Shown in pieces: positions 35,624 to 44,959 of a stretch of DNA of 64,000 nucleotides. Made by a program: the position numbers and the translations under genes. Numbering within the stretch: the first letter of the stretch is position 1; the number at the start of each line of letters is the position of its first letter. The notes under the pieces are model-generated. The model did not search any database. It was not told where the DNA came from and worked only from the letters and a program-made list of their open reading frames with translations. This DNA comes from Rhodocyclaceae bacterium (GTDB taxonomy: Bacteria; Pseudomonadota; Gammaproteobacteria; Burkholderiales; Rhodocyclaceae): positions 1,426,001-1,490,000 of the forward strand of contig JADJEF010000020.1 of the NCBI GenBank assembly GCA_016702335.1. Reading direction: 5' to 3'.

Positions 35624-36610
35624 ATGCGTGCTACAAGAGATGAACGACCTGCCGAATTTCAGATCCCCATCGCCGGAATTCGTCAGATTTACAACGTCGC
35701 CGACGTCGAGCGCGCGCTTGAAGACCACCCTGCCGCGCGCAATGAAATGCTCGCCGCCACCTACGAGAAGATGAGGAAGCTGGGTGGCGATCGCTACCTG
35801 ATCAAGCCCTCGTCGCCTGACGCGCTGGATTCGCTCTACGACGATTGCCCCAATTTCACCGAGGTGATCGACGATCTGAAAAAGGCACTGGCGCTGGCGG
35901 TGTCCGGCAACGAACCGGTCAGCTTCACGCCCATGCTGCTGTTGGGTGAGCCGGGTATTGGCAAAACCCATTTCGCCAAGTGCCTCTCCGAAACCCTGGG
36001 CACCGGCTATGAATTCGTCGGCATGAGCTCGCTCACCGCCGGCTGGATACTCTCGGGCGCGTCCAGTCAATGGACGGGCTCGAAGGCCGGCAAAGTCGCC
36101 TCGACCCTGATTCACGGCGACTACGCCAATCCGGTGATGGTGCTCGACGAAGTGGATAAGGCCGGTGGCGATTCGCGCTACGACCCGATGGGCGCGCTTT
36201 ACGGGCTTCTGGAACACGACACAGCCAAGAAGTTCAAGGACGAGTTCATCGAGGTCGACATCGATGCCAGCCAGATGCTCTGGGTAGCCACCGCCAACGA
36301 CGAGCGCAGCCTGCCCGAGCCGATTCTCAACCGCATGAATGTGTATGCGGTGCCCCGCCCCGACAAGGCGCAGGCCGTCATGATTGCTACCCGACTGTAC
36401 CGGCAAATCCTGGACGAGCACGCTTGGGGCTTTGACGCCGAGCCGCCGGCCGAGGTACTGGAGCGCCTGGCGGGCTTGCCGCCGCGTGACATGCGCAAGC
36501 GCCTGCTGGCAGCCTTTGGCAATGCCAAGCTGGACAAGCGCGATAGCTTGCGTGCCAGTGATTTCGACGCGCAACGTCTGCCGCAGGGGAAACGCAGTAT
36601 CGGTTTCTAA
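35624..36610 (+). CDS. stand-alone AAA+ ATPase, Lon-like
   Basis: This 328-residue AAA+ ATPase has Walker A GEPGIGKTHF near residue 108, Walker B VMVLDEVDKAGGD near 172, the sensor ATANDE near 222 and an arginine-containing segment ILNRMNVYAVPRPDK. The C-terminal lid DMRKRLLAAFGNAKL is present. It resembles the ATPase module of Lon but has no N-terminal substrate domain or Ser-Lys protease domain. The ATG at 35624 follows GAGGAG; an in-frame GTG upstream at 35501 would add 41 weakly conserved-looking residues. It stands alone; the target process is unknown (unfoldase or complex remodelling are possible). Confidence 0.83.
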   Translation: MRATRDERPAEFQIPIAGIRQIYNVADVERALEDHPAARNEMLAATYEKMRKLGGDRYLIKPSSPDALDSLYDDCPNFTEVIDDLKKALALAVSGNEPVSFTPMLLLGEPGIGKTHFAKCLSETLGTGYEFVGMSSLTAGWILSGASSQWTGSKAGKVASTLIHGDYANPVMVLDEVDKAGGDSRYDPMGALYGLLEHDTAKKFKDEFIEVDIDASQMLWVATANDERSLPEPILNRMNVYAVPRPDKAQAVMIATRLYRQILDEHAWGFDAEPPAEVLERLAGLPPRDMRKRLLAAFGNAKLDKRDSLRASDFDAQRLPQGKRSIGF

Positions 36611-36657
36611 AGCAGCGCGCGCCTAAAATCAGCGGCTGTTGATTCCCGGGTGACGCA

Positions 36658-37545
36658 ATGCGTCACTACGCCATGCCCCTGTCTCACCTTCTGCTCGCCC
36701 TGGCAATTGTTGCCATCTGGGGCAGCAATTTTGTCGTCATCAAACTGGCCCTGGAGCAATTGCCACCACTGGCTTTTGCCGCCTTGCGCTTTGCCTTGGC
36801 TTTTCTGCCGGCAGCGCTGTTTCTGCGTCTGCCCGCTACGCCGCTGCGCAATCTCGCCGGCTATGGTGTGCTGATTGGCGTAGGGCAGTTCGGCGTGCTC
36901 TATCTGGCCATGCGCGATCAGATCACGCCCGGGCTGGCCTCACTGGTAGTGCAGACGCAGATCTTTTTCACCATCGGGCTATCGATGCTGCTCACTGGCG
37001 AGCGTGTGCTGCGCCTGCAGTGGCTGGCGCTGGCCATGGCCGTGCTGGGTGTCGCTTGGATTGCGTTCCATGCCGATGTCAGCACCACGCCGCTGGGCAT
37101 CGCCATGGTGCTGGCGGCCGGGGCGAGCTGGGCCGGCGGCAATACCCTGTCGCGCGCGGCGGGGAAGGTGAATATGCTGGCCTATGTGGTCTGGTCGAGT
37201 GTGTTTGCCGTACCGCCCCTGATCATCCTGAGTCTGATTTTTGAGGGCTGGACGAACGTCAGTGAGGCCGTGCAAGCCGCCGATGCCCGCACCTGGGCGG
37301 CGGTGGCCTGGCAGTCCTTCGGCAATACCTTGTTCGGGTATGGTGTTTGGGCGTGGCTACTGTCGCGTCATCCGGCCGCCACAGTGGCACCCCTGGCGCT
37401 GCTCGTACCGGTATTCGGCATGGGCGCATCGGCCCTGCTGCTGGATGAAAGTCTGCCGGCGTGGAAGCTGCAGGCCGCCGCCGCGATCATTGGCGGATTG
37501 GTACTCAATCTGTGGGCATCGTATCGACAGCAGCGGGCGCGCTGA
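36658..37545 (+). CDS. eamA: EamA/DMT-family exporter
   Basis: This is a 10-helix drug/metabolite transporter of 295 residues with two EamA repeats. The opening IWGSNFVVIKLALEQLPPLA near residue 20 and the second-repeat region GNTLFGYGVWAWLLSRHPAA are close to E. coli EamA (YdeD), an O-acetylserine/cysteine exporter. The ATG at 36658 is chosen over the ATG at 36673; neither has a strong ribosome site. The exported compound is only suggested by similarity. Confidence 0.83.
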   Translation: MRHYAMPLSHLLLALAIVAIWGSNFVVIKLALEQLPPLAFAALRFALAFLPAALFLRLPATPLRNLAGYGVLIGVGQFGVLYLAMRDQITPGLASLVVQTQIFFTIGLSMLLTGERVLRLQWLALAMAVLGVAWIAFHADVSTTPLGIAMVLAAGASWAGGNTLSRAAGKVNMLAYVVWSSVFAVPPLIILSLIFEGWTNVSEAVQAADARTWAAVAWQSFGNTLFGYGVWAWLLSRHPAATVAPLALLVPVFGMGASALLLDESLPAWKLQAAAAIIGGLVLNLWASYRQQRAR

Positions 37546-37650
37546 GCCTGCTGACACTTCGCTATTTTCTGTTCAACAATAGCAATTAATCTGCTTTTTC
37601 AGATGAGTCGGCGTGACTAAGCTGGCCGCATTCACTGTAAAGGATGCCTC

Positions 37651-38046
37651 ATGAAAGCCTTGGTCTGGATCACCGCTGCCGTGCTTGCCCTGTTCTGGAG
37701 CGGCCTGGCCTTTACCACGATTGCCATGTTTGACTGGCTGGCCGGGGCGATGCCCGGTGGTCAATTGAGCGAGGCTGCCGGTGCCATGGCGCAGTGGCCA
37801 GTACCTGCCTGGCTGTCCTTGTGGGTTGATCCGGCCTTCATTCAGGTGGCCCAGTCCATGGTGGTGGAAGTGGCGGCTTGGGTCGATGCCACCCTGCCCG
37901 AGATGCCTGATCTGTTGGCGTGGGTGAGCCCGATCATCTGGATTGTCTGGGCCATCGGCATGCTGATGCTGCTGATCTGCGCAGGTATCGGGCATTGGTT
38001 GAGCGGGCGCTGGAGCACCGGGGCTGTGGGCAGCAAGCCTGTTTAG
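37651..38046 (+). CDS. small membrane protein of unknown function
   Basis: This 131-residue protein has an N-terminal hydrophobic segment (residues 3-28) and a second at about 88-112. Between them is an amphipathic stretch rich in Trp and Pro (QWPVPAWLSLWVD). The ATG at 37651 follows AAGGAT. It overlaps the stop of the convergent CHAT gene by four bases. I do not recognise a family; base use is like its neighbours, so it is probably a real gene. Confidence 0.65.
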   Translation: MKALVWITAAVLALFWSGLAFTTIAMFDWLAGAMPGGQLSEAAGAMAQWPVPAWLSLWVDPAFIQVAQSMVVEVAAWVDATLPEMPDLLAWVSPIIWIVWAIGMLMLLICAGIGHWLSGRWSTGAVGSKPV

Positions 38047-41024
38047 CGCCCCGCCCCGACCAGCGTATACGGCGCCCAGAACATGGGGTGTGCATAGCTG
38101 TACTGCGTGCCGGCCGACTGCGTCATCAGTGCCAGTGACGATTGCTGCAGTGCCAGTGCGCGCGACAGCCCGGGCTCGGCGGCCTGCCGGCGAAATGCTT
38201 CGGTGGTGAGCAGGCGTGCCGATTCGGTTTCGACGGCCCAGTTGGTGACCAGCAGCGACTGGGCACCGGCATAGAAGAAGGCGCGCCCCAGGCCCGAGAC
38301 CGACTCGTTCGACTGCCCACCCGCCGCACCCGAATTGCAGGCAGACAGCACCACCCATTCGGCGTTCAGGCGTAGCGACAAAATCTCTTCCATGGTCAGC
38401 AGGCCGTCTTCGCCATCACCCGTGAGTGCGGGGTTGGACAGCGCCAGGGCGGGCTGGTAGATGCCGGGCATTTCGCCGCTGGTCAGGCCGTGGGTGGCGA
38501 ACATCAGCACGCGATAGGGCGACAGATCGGTGGCCTTAACCACGGCTTCGCTGGCCCGCCGCTGCAGAAAAACATCACGCTGGCGCTCGGCACCGAGCAC
38601 CGTTGCCACTTCGTTGATTTCGAGCGCGGTGTCGGGCAGCGGCGGGAGCAGGGCGAAGTTGATGCGGCTGCCGAAATCCGGCAAGGCCCCGGATGAACGC
38701 AGCAGTTTCAGTGACCGGCGCGCGATGGTGCCTAGTTTGGTGCCTTGTGTGGTGCCTCGGGTGTTGCCCCGCGTGGTGCTGTGTGCAAGACCGGCAGACG
38801 GGCTGCTCTCGGCGTAAAACAGCGGGTCACCGAAACCGGCAAATGCCCGTGCTGCCGGGCTGTCGCGCCGGGCCGCGCGCAAGGCGGGCAGGGCGATGGC
38901 GGCAGGCAGCTGGGCGATGCCGACACGCTTGATCAGCCAGGGCGCGGCGGCCATTTCGGCAAACGGCAACCGCGCCGGTGACGCAGAAAAGGATGCGGTG
39001 GTCAGTACGCCCAGCGGTAGTTGCCCGAGGCGGCCATGGGGGATGACAATGAGTTCGCGCGCTTCCTGCCAGCCCGCGACCACGGGGGCCAGCAGCCTTT
39101 CGTACAACTCGTGGCTGAGCGCAAACGGATAGCGCGGCAGATCGCCGGCCACGTCGGCCAGCGGGTCGAGCGCCGCCCGCAAGCTGGCCACTTTCTGCTC
39201 CAGCTCGGCGCGCGGCAAGGCCACCGTGGTCATGATCGACGGCCCTTGGGCAGGAATTGCCCAGACCACGCTACGTTCGCTGCCGGCGTAGAGGGAGAGG
39301 ACCGCCTCGCCGGGTTTGAGCAGCGCTTGCACGGCGGCAATGCCGACCGGGCGCGGGTTGAGCAGTGCGGCGTAATCGGGAAAGCGCGCCTCGATGCGCG
39401 CCAGCGTTTGCGCGTGGGTGGTGCGCAAGCTGGCCAGTTGCGTGCGCATGGTCGCCACAATGCCGTCCTGTTCGGCAACGCGCCCGCGCGCCAGCAGATT
39501 GCCAATGGCATCGGCCAGCGCGCTGAGCTCGCGCTGCAGATCCTGCTCCTGCCGCGCCAGCTCGGCCAGTGCCGGGTCGCTGATGCGCGCGCGCGAGGCC
39601 GAGGCGGCGAGTGCGCTCTGCACGGTGCTGGCGCGGGCCAGGTCGGCCATGCGAAAGGCTTCGTCGGAGGCGGCGGCCATCTCGGCGTTGCCGGTCCCCG
39701 GTACCTTGCCGCTGGCGTACTCGGCCAGCACCGCGATGTAGCCGTCGAGCAGCCAGTTCAGGCGCGCAGTGCGCAGCACACCGGCATCCGAGGAGCTGCG
39801 CTCGCCCTTGCTCACCTCCAGTATTTTCGGCAGGCTGCTTTGCAGCTCACGCCGGGCACCCGGCACATCGCCACTGGCATACAGCGCCAGCCCGAGAAAC
39901 GCGTGCGCTTCCAGCGCCGCCAGTGCGTCGGGGGCAAACAGTTCGTCACGCTTGCTGGCCACGCGGCGCAGCATGGTCAGGGCTTCCTGTGGCTTGCCGA
40001 CGCGCAGCAGCGTGTAGCCGTACTCGGGGTTGCTCGGGCCGATCTGGCCACGGTCGTCGCCCATGTCCTTGACCAGGGCGGCGCGCTGCTCGTGCCAGGC
40101 GAGAGCAGCGGGCCAGTTGGCACGCAACATTGCCAGCTGGGCGAGCAGTTTGTAGGTCGTCGCGCCACGTACCGAGCGTCCGCTGCTGCCCGCAGCGGCG
40201 ATGCCGGTGATACTTTCGCGCAGCAGCTTTTCGGCGAGCTCCAGCTTGCCCTGCTCCATGGCCAGCGTGCCCAGCGTCTGATTGACACGGATGCGCACAC
40301 TGCTCCGTTGCTTGACTTCCACCATGCGCTCGGCGGCCATGCGCAGCTGATCGGCCACCTGCCCTGCCGCTGCCAGTTGTCCGTGCGCCATCAGTACCAG
40401 CAGCAGGCCACGATTGCAATCGACGAAGTAGCCGCTACCTTCGCGTTCAGGCTGAGCAATCAAGGCAGATTCCGCCGAACTCAGGCAGGCGCGCCAGCCC
40501 TCTTCTGCCTTTTCCAGCTGGCCCGCTGACATGGCCAGCGAGGCTTTGGCCTTGGCCAGGCCCGCCTGCCACCATGCGCCATTGATGGCCCAGCGTGGCC
40601 TGGCGCGCAACGTGGTCATCAGCTGCTCGAGTTCGCTCAGGGCGGCATGCGCCTGATCCAGCTGATTCAGCGAGCCGTACAGCCCGACCAGACTGATCAG
40701 CGGACCGAAGCGTTGGCCGGGGCCGGCGGCAATGTCGAGCTGCAACCGGCTTGTTCCGATGGCTTGTGTGTACTCGCCGGCATCGGAATACAGCGAGCGC
40801 AGTCGCTCATGCAGCGGATACGCGGCGCTGGTGCGCTCGCCCACCTCGGCCAGCGCCGCGCGCAGGGCGCTGCGTTCGGCATCGTCGTCGCCCAGTGTGC
40901 GTGCGAGCAGTACATCGTCCAGCGCGCTTGCCGTGGCGGGCGCGGGCAGGCTGCCGAGCAGGGTGGCGAGCAGGGCTGCCGTGCGCAACAGCGGGCGCAA
41001 CCGAGGTGAGGCTGAAGGCTTCAT
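38043..41024 (-). CDS. exported TPR-CHAT domain protein (caspase-like)
   Basis: This 993-residue protein has a signal peptide (basic start, hydrophobic core LLATLLGSLPAPATASA, ~32 residues), then helical TPR-type repeats to about residue 600. The C-terminal CHAT domain covers about 680-990. The caspase-type dyad is intact: His845 in MFATHGLTSG and Cys896 in VVLSACNSGAA, 51 residues apart. CHAT proteins are clan CD cysteine proteases or degenerate relatives; some act with gasdermins or CRISPR effectors, but most are unassigned. The signal peptide would place it in the periplasm. A degenerate 12-bp tandem repeat (38728-38787) encodes a Thr/Gly-rich loop before the catalytic half. Confidence 0.9.
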   Translation of the reverse strand: MKPSASPRLRPLLRTAALLATLLGSLPAPATASALDDVLLARTLGDDDAERSALRAALAEVGERTSAAYPLHERLRSLYSDAGEYTQAIGTSRLQLDIAAGPGQRFGPLISLVGLYGSLNQLDQAHAALSELEQLMTTLRARPRWAINGAWWQAGLAKAKASLAMSAGQLEKAEEGWRACLSSAESALIAQPEREGSGYFVDCNRGLLLVLMAHGQLAAAGQVADQLRMAAERMVEVKQRSSVRIRVNQTLGTLAMEQGKLELAEKLLRESITGIAAAGSSGRSVRGATTYKLLAQLAMLRANWPAALAWHEQRAALVKDMGDDRGQIGPSNPEYGYTLLRVGKPQEALTMLRRVASKRDELFAPDALAALEAHAFLGLALYASGDVPGARRELQSSLPKILEVSKGERSSSDAGVLRTARLNWLLDGYIAVLAEYASGKVPGTGNAEMAAASDEAFRMADLARASTVQSALAASASRARISDPALAELARQEQDLQRELSALADAIGNLLARGRVAEQDGIVATMRTQLASLRTTHAQTLARIEARFPDYAALLNPRPVGIAAVQALLKPGEAVLSLYAGSERSVVWAIPAQGPSIMTTVALPRAELEQKVASLRAALDPLADVAGDLPRYPFALSHELYERLLAPVVAGWQEARELIVIPHGRLGQLPLGVLTTASFSASPARLPFAEMAAAPWLIKRVGIAQLPAAIALPALRAARRDSPAARAFAGFGDPLFYAESSPSAGLAHSTTRGNTRGTTQGTKLGTIARRSLKLLRSSGALPDFGSRINFALLPPLPDTALEINEVATVLGAERQRDVFLQRRASEAVVKATDLSPYRVLMFATHGLTSGEMPGIYQPALALSNPALTGDGEDGLLTMEEILSLRLNAEWVVLSACNSGAAGGQSNESVSGLGRAFFYAGAQSLLVTNWAVETESARLLTTEAFRRQAAEPGLSRALALQQSSLALMTQSAGTQYSYAHPMFWAPYTLVGAGR
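38728..38787. repeat. 12-bp tandem repeat inside the CHAT gene
   Basis: Five degenerate units of 12 bp beginning GTGCC/TTGCC/GTGCT lie head to tail. The period is a multiple of three, so gain or loss of a unit keeps the frame and changes a Thr-Gly-Arg-rich loop at about residues 746-766. Confidence 0.75.
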
Positions 41025-41056
41025 ACAGCAGCAAGTATAGGGCGCACAGCAGGGTG

Positions 41057-41088
41057 AATCGCCGTGTCACCAGCGCCGACTTGCGGTC
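41057..41088 (-). repeat. dispersed 32-bp repeat, copy E
   Basis: This minus-orientation copy lies in the 108-base gap between the divergent CHAT and SulP genes. The core is intact; the outer end changes after TTGCGG. Confidence 0.83.
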
Positions 41089-41132
41089 ACATCGCTATTA
41101 TCTGAGCTTGTTAAAGAAGCCTCTACCTTGCC

Positions 41133-42905
41133 ATGGCCAAACCCCGGCTGCATGACTCTTTCGGACTCCGACTCCCGCTGCTCGGCACCTTGCGCACCTA
41201 CCAGCCCGCCTGGCTGCGCCATGACCTGATCGCGGGCCTGACCACCTGCGTGGTAATGATTCCGGCCGTGATCGCCTATGCCGAGCTGGTGCATCTGCCG
41301 CCGATTGCCGGGCTGTATGCGGCCCTGGCCGCTTGTATCGGCTACGCCCTGTTTGCCAGTTCGCGCCATGTCATTGCCGGCCCGGATGCGGCTATCGGGT
41401 TGCTCGCAGGAACAGCGATCATTCCGCTGGCGGGGGGCGATCCGGTCAGAACGGCTGTGCTCGCCGCTGAACTGGCGCTGCTCTCGGGTGGGGTGCTGTT
41501 GCTGGCGGCGCGGCTGAATCTCGGCGCGATTGCCGATCTGCTCTCGCGCCCGGTATTGATCGGCTATCTCAACGGGGCGTCCTTGCTGCTGGTGGCCACG
41601 CAACTGGGCAAGCTGTTTGGCATTCAGACCGAGGGCGAGCAGTTTTTCAATCTGCTCTACAGCGTCGGCTCGAATCTCGAGCAGACGCATCTGCCCACCT
41701 TGCTGATCGGCATTGCACTCCTGCTTTTGCTGCTCGGCGTGGCCCGCTATCTGCCGCGTTTGCCTGGCGCGCTGGCGGTCACCGTCGTGGCAATGCTGGC
41801 CACCCTCTGGCTCGATCTGGACGCCTTGGGCGTGGCCATGGCGGGCGCGGTGCCGGTGGGTATTCCTCCGCCCGGTCTGCCGGTCGTGCGGCTTGCCGAT
41901 CTGACCGCACTGGTGCCTGCCGCGGTGGCGATCGGCTTTCTGGCCTTTTCCGACGGCATTTTGCTGGCGCAAACCTTTGCCGATCGCAACCGCTATGAGA
42001 TCAATCCGAATCAGGAACTGGTGGCGTTGGGCAGCGCGAACATCTTTGCCGGCTTGCTGCAGGGCTTCCCCGTTTCGGCCAGTCAGTCGCGCAGCTCGGT
42101 GGTGGAAGCGGCTGGCGGCAAGACGCAGGTGGCGCAGCTCGTTGCGGCCGGCGGACTGCTGCTGTTCCTGCTCTTTTTCGCGGGCCTGATCGCACTCCTG
42201 CCCAAGGTAGCGCTGGGCGCGATTCTGATCGTCACCGCGCTGGGCATGCTGGAGATCGCCTCGCTCTCGGCGCTTTACCGCATCGACCAACGCGACTTCT
42301 GGCTGGCCCTGGGGGTCATGCTTTCCATCCTGATTGTCGGGGTGGTCCCCGGCATCATTCTGGGCATGTTGCTCTCGCTGATTGGCGTGCTGGTCGAGAT
42401 CTCGCGCCCGCGCGATGCGGTACTCAGCCGCCTGACGCGTGACGGCAAGTTTCACGATCTGGACGCCACCGAATCCGCCGCCGAGACCATTCCCGGCCTG
42501 CTCGTCTATCGCTTGTATGCGCCGCTGATTTTTGCCAACGCGCGCTACGTGATCAACCGCCTGCGCGAGTTGGTGGAACAGGCCGAGCAAGCCGGTGCAC
42601 CCTTACGTTGGGTAATCATTGACGCGCAGGCGATCACCGATATTGATGTCACCGCCGCGCAGCGTTTTGCCGAGTTGTACCGCGAGCTGGCCGAGGCCGG
42701 CATCGAGATCAAGCTGGCCGACACCCCACGCCCGTTTCGCGAAGAGCTCGGGCGCGTGGGCATTGCCGATCAGATCGGTCAGCCGCAGTTTTATGTCTCG
42801 GTAAAGAAAGCGGTCGAGGCGTATCAGCTGAAGTTTCCCGAGGCCGGGGCGATGCCAGTGCAGCGCACGGCGCGCGAACGGGCAGAGGACGCTGATACGG
42901 CTTGA
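41133..42905 (+). CDS. SulP-family anion transporter with STAS domain
   Basis: This 590-residue protein has about twelve to fourteen membrane segments (to ~residue 440) and a C-terminal cytoplasmic STAS domain (about 455-560, VIIDAQAITDIDVTAAQRF). The SulP signature region YAELVHLPPIAGLYAAL near residue 48 and the SRHVIAGPDAA motif near 80 are clear. Bacterial SulP members carry sulfate, bicarbonate or dicarboxylates, and the ion is not readable here. The ATG at 41133 is used. The stop overlaps a repeat copy by one base. Confidence 0.93.
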   Translation: MAKPRLHDSFGLRLPLLGTLRTYQPAWLRHDLIAGLTTCVVMIPAVIAYAELVHLPPIAGLYAALAACIGYALFASSRHVIAGPDAAIGLLAGTAIIPLAGGDPVRTAVLAAELALLSGGVLLLAARLNLGAIADLLSRPVLIGYLNGASLLLVATQLGKLFGIQTEGEQFFNLLYSVGSNLEQTHLPTLLIGIALLLLLLGVARYLPRLPGALAVTVVAMLATLWLDLDALGVAMAGAVPVGIPPPGLPVVRLADLTALVPAAVAIGFLAFSDGILLAQTFADRNRYEINPNQELVALGSANIFAGLLQGFPVSASQSRSSVVEAAGGKTQVAQLVAAGGLLLFLLFFAGLIALLPKVALGAILIVTALGMLEIASLSALYRIDQRDFWLALGVMLSILIVGVVPGIILGMLLSLIGVLVEISRPRDAVLSRLTRDGKFHDLDATESAAETIPGLLVYRLYAPLIFANARYVINRLRELVEQAEQAGAPLRWVIIDAQAITDIDVTAAQRFAELYRELAEAGIEIKLADTPRPFREELGRVGIADQIGQPQFYVSVKKAVEAYQLKFPEAGAMPVQRTARERAEDADTA

Positions 42906-42936
42906 ATCGCCGTGTTACCAGCGCCGACTTGCGGAA
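42905..42936 (-). repeat. dispersed 32-bp repeat, copy F
   Basis: This is a near-consensus copy starting on the last base of the SulP stop codon, in the gap between the convergent SulP and histidine kinase genes. Confidence 0.88.
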
Positions 42937-42966
42937 AGGCGCGGCATCTGGCAAGCCGCCTGATGG

Positions 42967-44781
42967 CTAAACGCTCACCGGCCGCAGCGGCACGGTGAGG
43001 GTATAGCGGGTGCCTTTGCCCGGTGCCGAGTCCACCTGAAGCGTGCCGCCCAGGGTCTTGCGCACAATACCCTCGACGATACTCATCCCCAAACCGGTGC
43101 CACCCTTGCCGATCTTGGTGCTGAAGAAGGGCTCAAACATTTTTGCCTGTACTTCCTCGCTCATGCCGATGCCGTTGTCGGCGATCGTGATGCGTACCTG
43201 GTCGGGTGAGTCGGCCAGCGGCGTCGCGCTAATGCTCAGTACCCCTGCATTCATGCCTTCAAAGGCGTGCAGCCAGGCGTTGTTGATCAGGTTGATGAAC
43301 ACTTGCCCCAATGGCCCCGGGTAGCTGTCGAAGACCAGGCCGGGCGGGATATCGACGTTGAGTTGATGCGCCGCCTTCTTGAGCGTCGGGCGCACCAGGG
43401 TGAGGATTTCGCTCACTGTTTCAGCCAGATCAAACTCGCGGCGCTGCTCTGTAAACTGGTCAGCGGCACCTTGCTTGAAACTTTTCAGTAGGCCGCTGGC
43501 GCGCTCCAGGTTGCGCTCGATGAGCTCGATTCCGGTAGTGAGTCCCTGGAGCGTTGCCTCCAGCTCCGAGCGCCGCAACTGACCGGCGTTAACGCACTGA
43601 CGAAAGTCATTGACCTGGTCACGCAGGGTGCTGGCGGTCATCAGGCTATTGCCCAGCGGTGTGCCCATTTCATGAGTAATGCTGGCCACCATCGCGCCCA
43701 GCGTGGCTTTGGCCTCGCTTTGCACCAGCTCTTTGCGTGCGCTGTTGAGGTGGATCATGGTCTGGGCAAGTTCTTCAGTGCGCTCCTTGACGCGCAGTTC
43801 CAGTGTGTCGTTCAGCGCCTGAATGGCGTGATTGGCGTGGTACAGCTCGGAAATATCTTGCGCAACAATAATAATGAGGTCGATGGTGCCGTTGATCAGT
43901 TTGGGAATCAGGGTGACCTGATGCACCATCACCCGCTCTGGCGGTTCGCGCTCCACCGTGCTCAGGTAGTTGGCGATTTCACCTCGCCGGACCTTTTCCC
44001 AGGCGGCCGGCGACTGTCCGGAAGTGTTGCGGGCGAGGAATATGCTGGCTGATTGTCCTTTGACTTGATCCAGTGTGACCCCCTGCATCTCGAGCATGCT
44101 GGCGTTGGCCAACAGAACCCGCAGTTCGCTGTCGACAATCGCCATGCGCACCGGCATGGCGTTGACCAAAAACTCCATATCGTTCTCGCGCATCGCCAAC
44201 TCGGCATTGTGCGCCAGCATGGAATCGGTAACCTCCAGCAGCCGCCCGTTGATGCGTTCGAAGGCAGCAAACACGGCGAGGGTGAAAAGTGTCGTGATCC
44301 CGATCGAAATGAGCGCCGACAGAGTGAACACCAGGCTGGTAGAGGGGCCTCGTGGTACGTAAAACCCTACTAGCTCGGCAACGCCCAGCCCCAGAATGTA
44401 GGCCAGACTCACCAGAGCCAGACCTATTAGCCAGCGCCGGCCCATCACCCAACCCGAAACGGCAATGAGGAAAGGGAACAGCGCGATTGACGAAGAACGC
44501 ACCCCGGCAAACCACCACATGCCGATGCAGATCGCGATCCATATTCCCAAAGTCAGCAGCATCAGTGCGCGACGAGGGTCGCGCTGAGCGACCCGCTCGC
44601 TGAGGTCAGCAAGCAGCGCTATAGCGCCTGGCACGATGCCGCGCGATACGTCACCCGTCTGAAGAACGTTGGCCGCTGCCACGAGCAGCGCCAGAACTCC
44701 GATAGCGATATGCAGCCGCCGCGAGGCGCGACGAAAGTCAGCGTCATCGGCAATGGCAAACGAAATCGGGGAAACGGGCAT
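42967..44781 (-). CDS. membrane PAS sensor histidine kinase
   Basis: This 604-residue protein has about six hydrophobic segments in the first ~190 residues, a PAS domain (about 210-330), a coiled linker, and a kinase core. The phospho-acceptor His is in ASITHEMGTPLGNSL near 385. The N box is INLINNAW, the G1 box DNGIGM and the G2 box GKGGTGLGMS. The H-box lacks the usual Arg-Thr-Pro (HEMGTP instead of HEIRTP), as in the ThiF/DctB-like branch. The ATG at 44781 is used. No response regulator is adjacent; the hybrid kinase at 45993-47903 lies on the other side of one gene. The signal is unknown. Confidence 0.9.
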   Translation of the reverse strand: MPVSPISFAIADDADFRRASRRLHIAIGVLALLVAAANVLQTGDVSRGIVPGAIALLADLSERVAQRDPRRALMLLTLGIWIAICIGMWWFAGVRSSSIALFPFLIAVSGWVMGRRWLIGLALVSLAYILGLGVAELVGFYVPRGPSTSLVFTLSALISIGITTLFTLAVFAAFERINGRLLEVTDSMLAHNAELAMRENDMEFLVNAMPVRMAIVDSELRVLLANASMLEMQGVTLDQVKGQSASIFLARNTSGQSPAAWEKVRRGEIANYLSTVEREPPERVMVHQVTLIPKLINGTIDLIIIVAQDISELYHANHAIQALNDTLELRVKERTEELAQTMIHLNSARKELVQSEAKATLGAMVASITHEMGTPLGNSLMTASTLRDQVNDFRQCVNAGQLRRSELEATLQGLTTGIELIERNLERASGLLKSFKQGAADQFTEQRREFDLAETVSEILTLVRPTLKKAAHQLNVDIPPGLVFDSYPGPLGQVFINLINNAWLHAFEGMNAGVLSISATPLADSPDQVRITIADNGIGMSEEVQAKMFEPFFSTKIGKGGTGLGMSIVEGIVRKTLGGTLQVDSAPGKGTRYTLTVPLRPVSV

Positions 44782-44836
44782 GGTCCGGAATCCGGTAATG
44801 CGCTCGCCCCGATTTTGGCAGACTCTGCATGAAAAC

Positions 44837-44845
44837 GGGGGGGGG
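44837..44845. repeat. G9 homopolymer tract upstream of the histidine kinase gene
   Basis: Nine G in a row lie about 56-64 bases before the histidine kinase start in the 178-base intergenic gap. Such tracts can slip during replication and change promoter spacing. Confidence 0.7.
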
Positions 44846-44925
44846 CGAAAGCGCGTATAACTTGCACGGTTAGACGTTGCGGAATGGCAAAGGTCGCAAC
44901 AACAAGAACGCCGCAATTGCATGAC

Positions 44926-44957
44926 AAGCGCCGTGGTACCAGCGCCGACTTGCCGAA
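44926..44957 (-). repeat. dispersed 32-bp repeat, copy G
   Basis: This copy ends two bases before the stop of the RlmN-family gene, in the gap upstream of the histidine kinase. The right half (core) is intact and the left half has two changes. Confidence 0.82.
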
Positions 44958-44959
44958 AA

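Noticed and set aside
39021..40529. 502-codon plus-strand open frame opposite the CHAT gene
   Set aside because: It is antisense to the TPR part of the CHAT protein, with no motif and biased composition.
41067..42590. 507-codon minus-strand open frame opposite the SulP gene
   Set aside because: It is a shadow of a well-supported transporter; its composition (Gln, Arg, His, Gly) is not protein-like.
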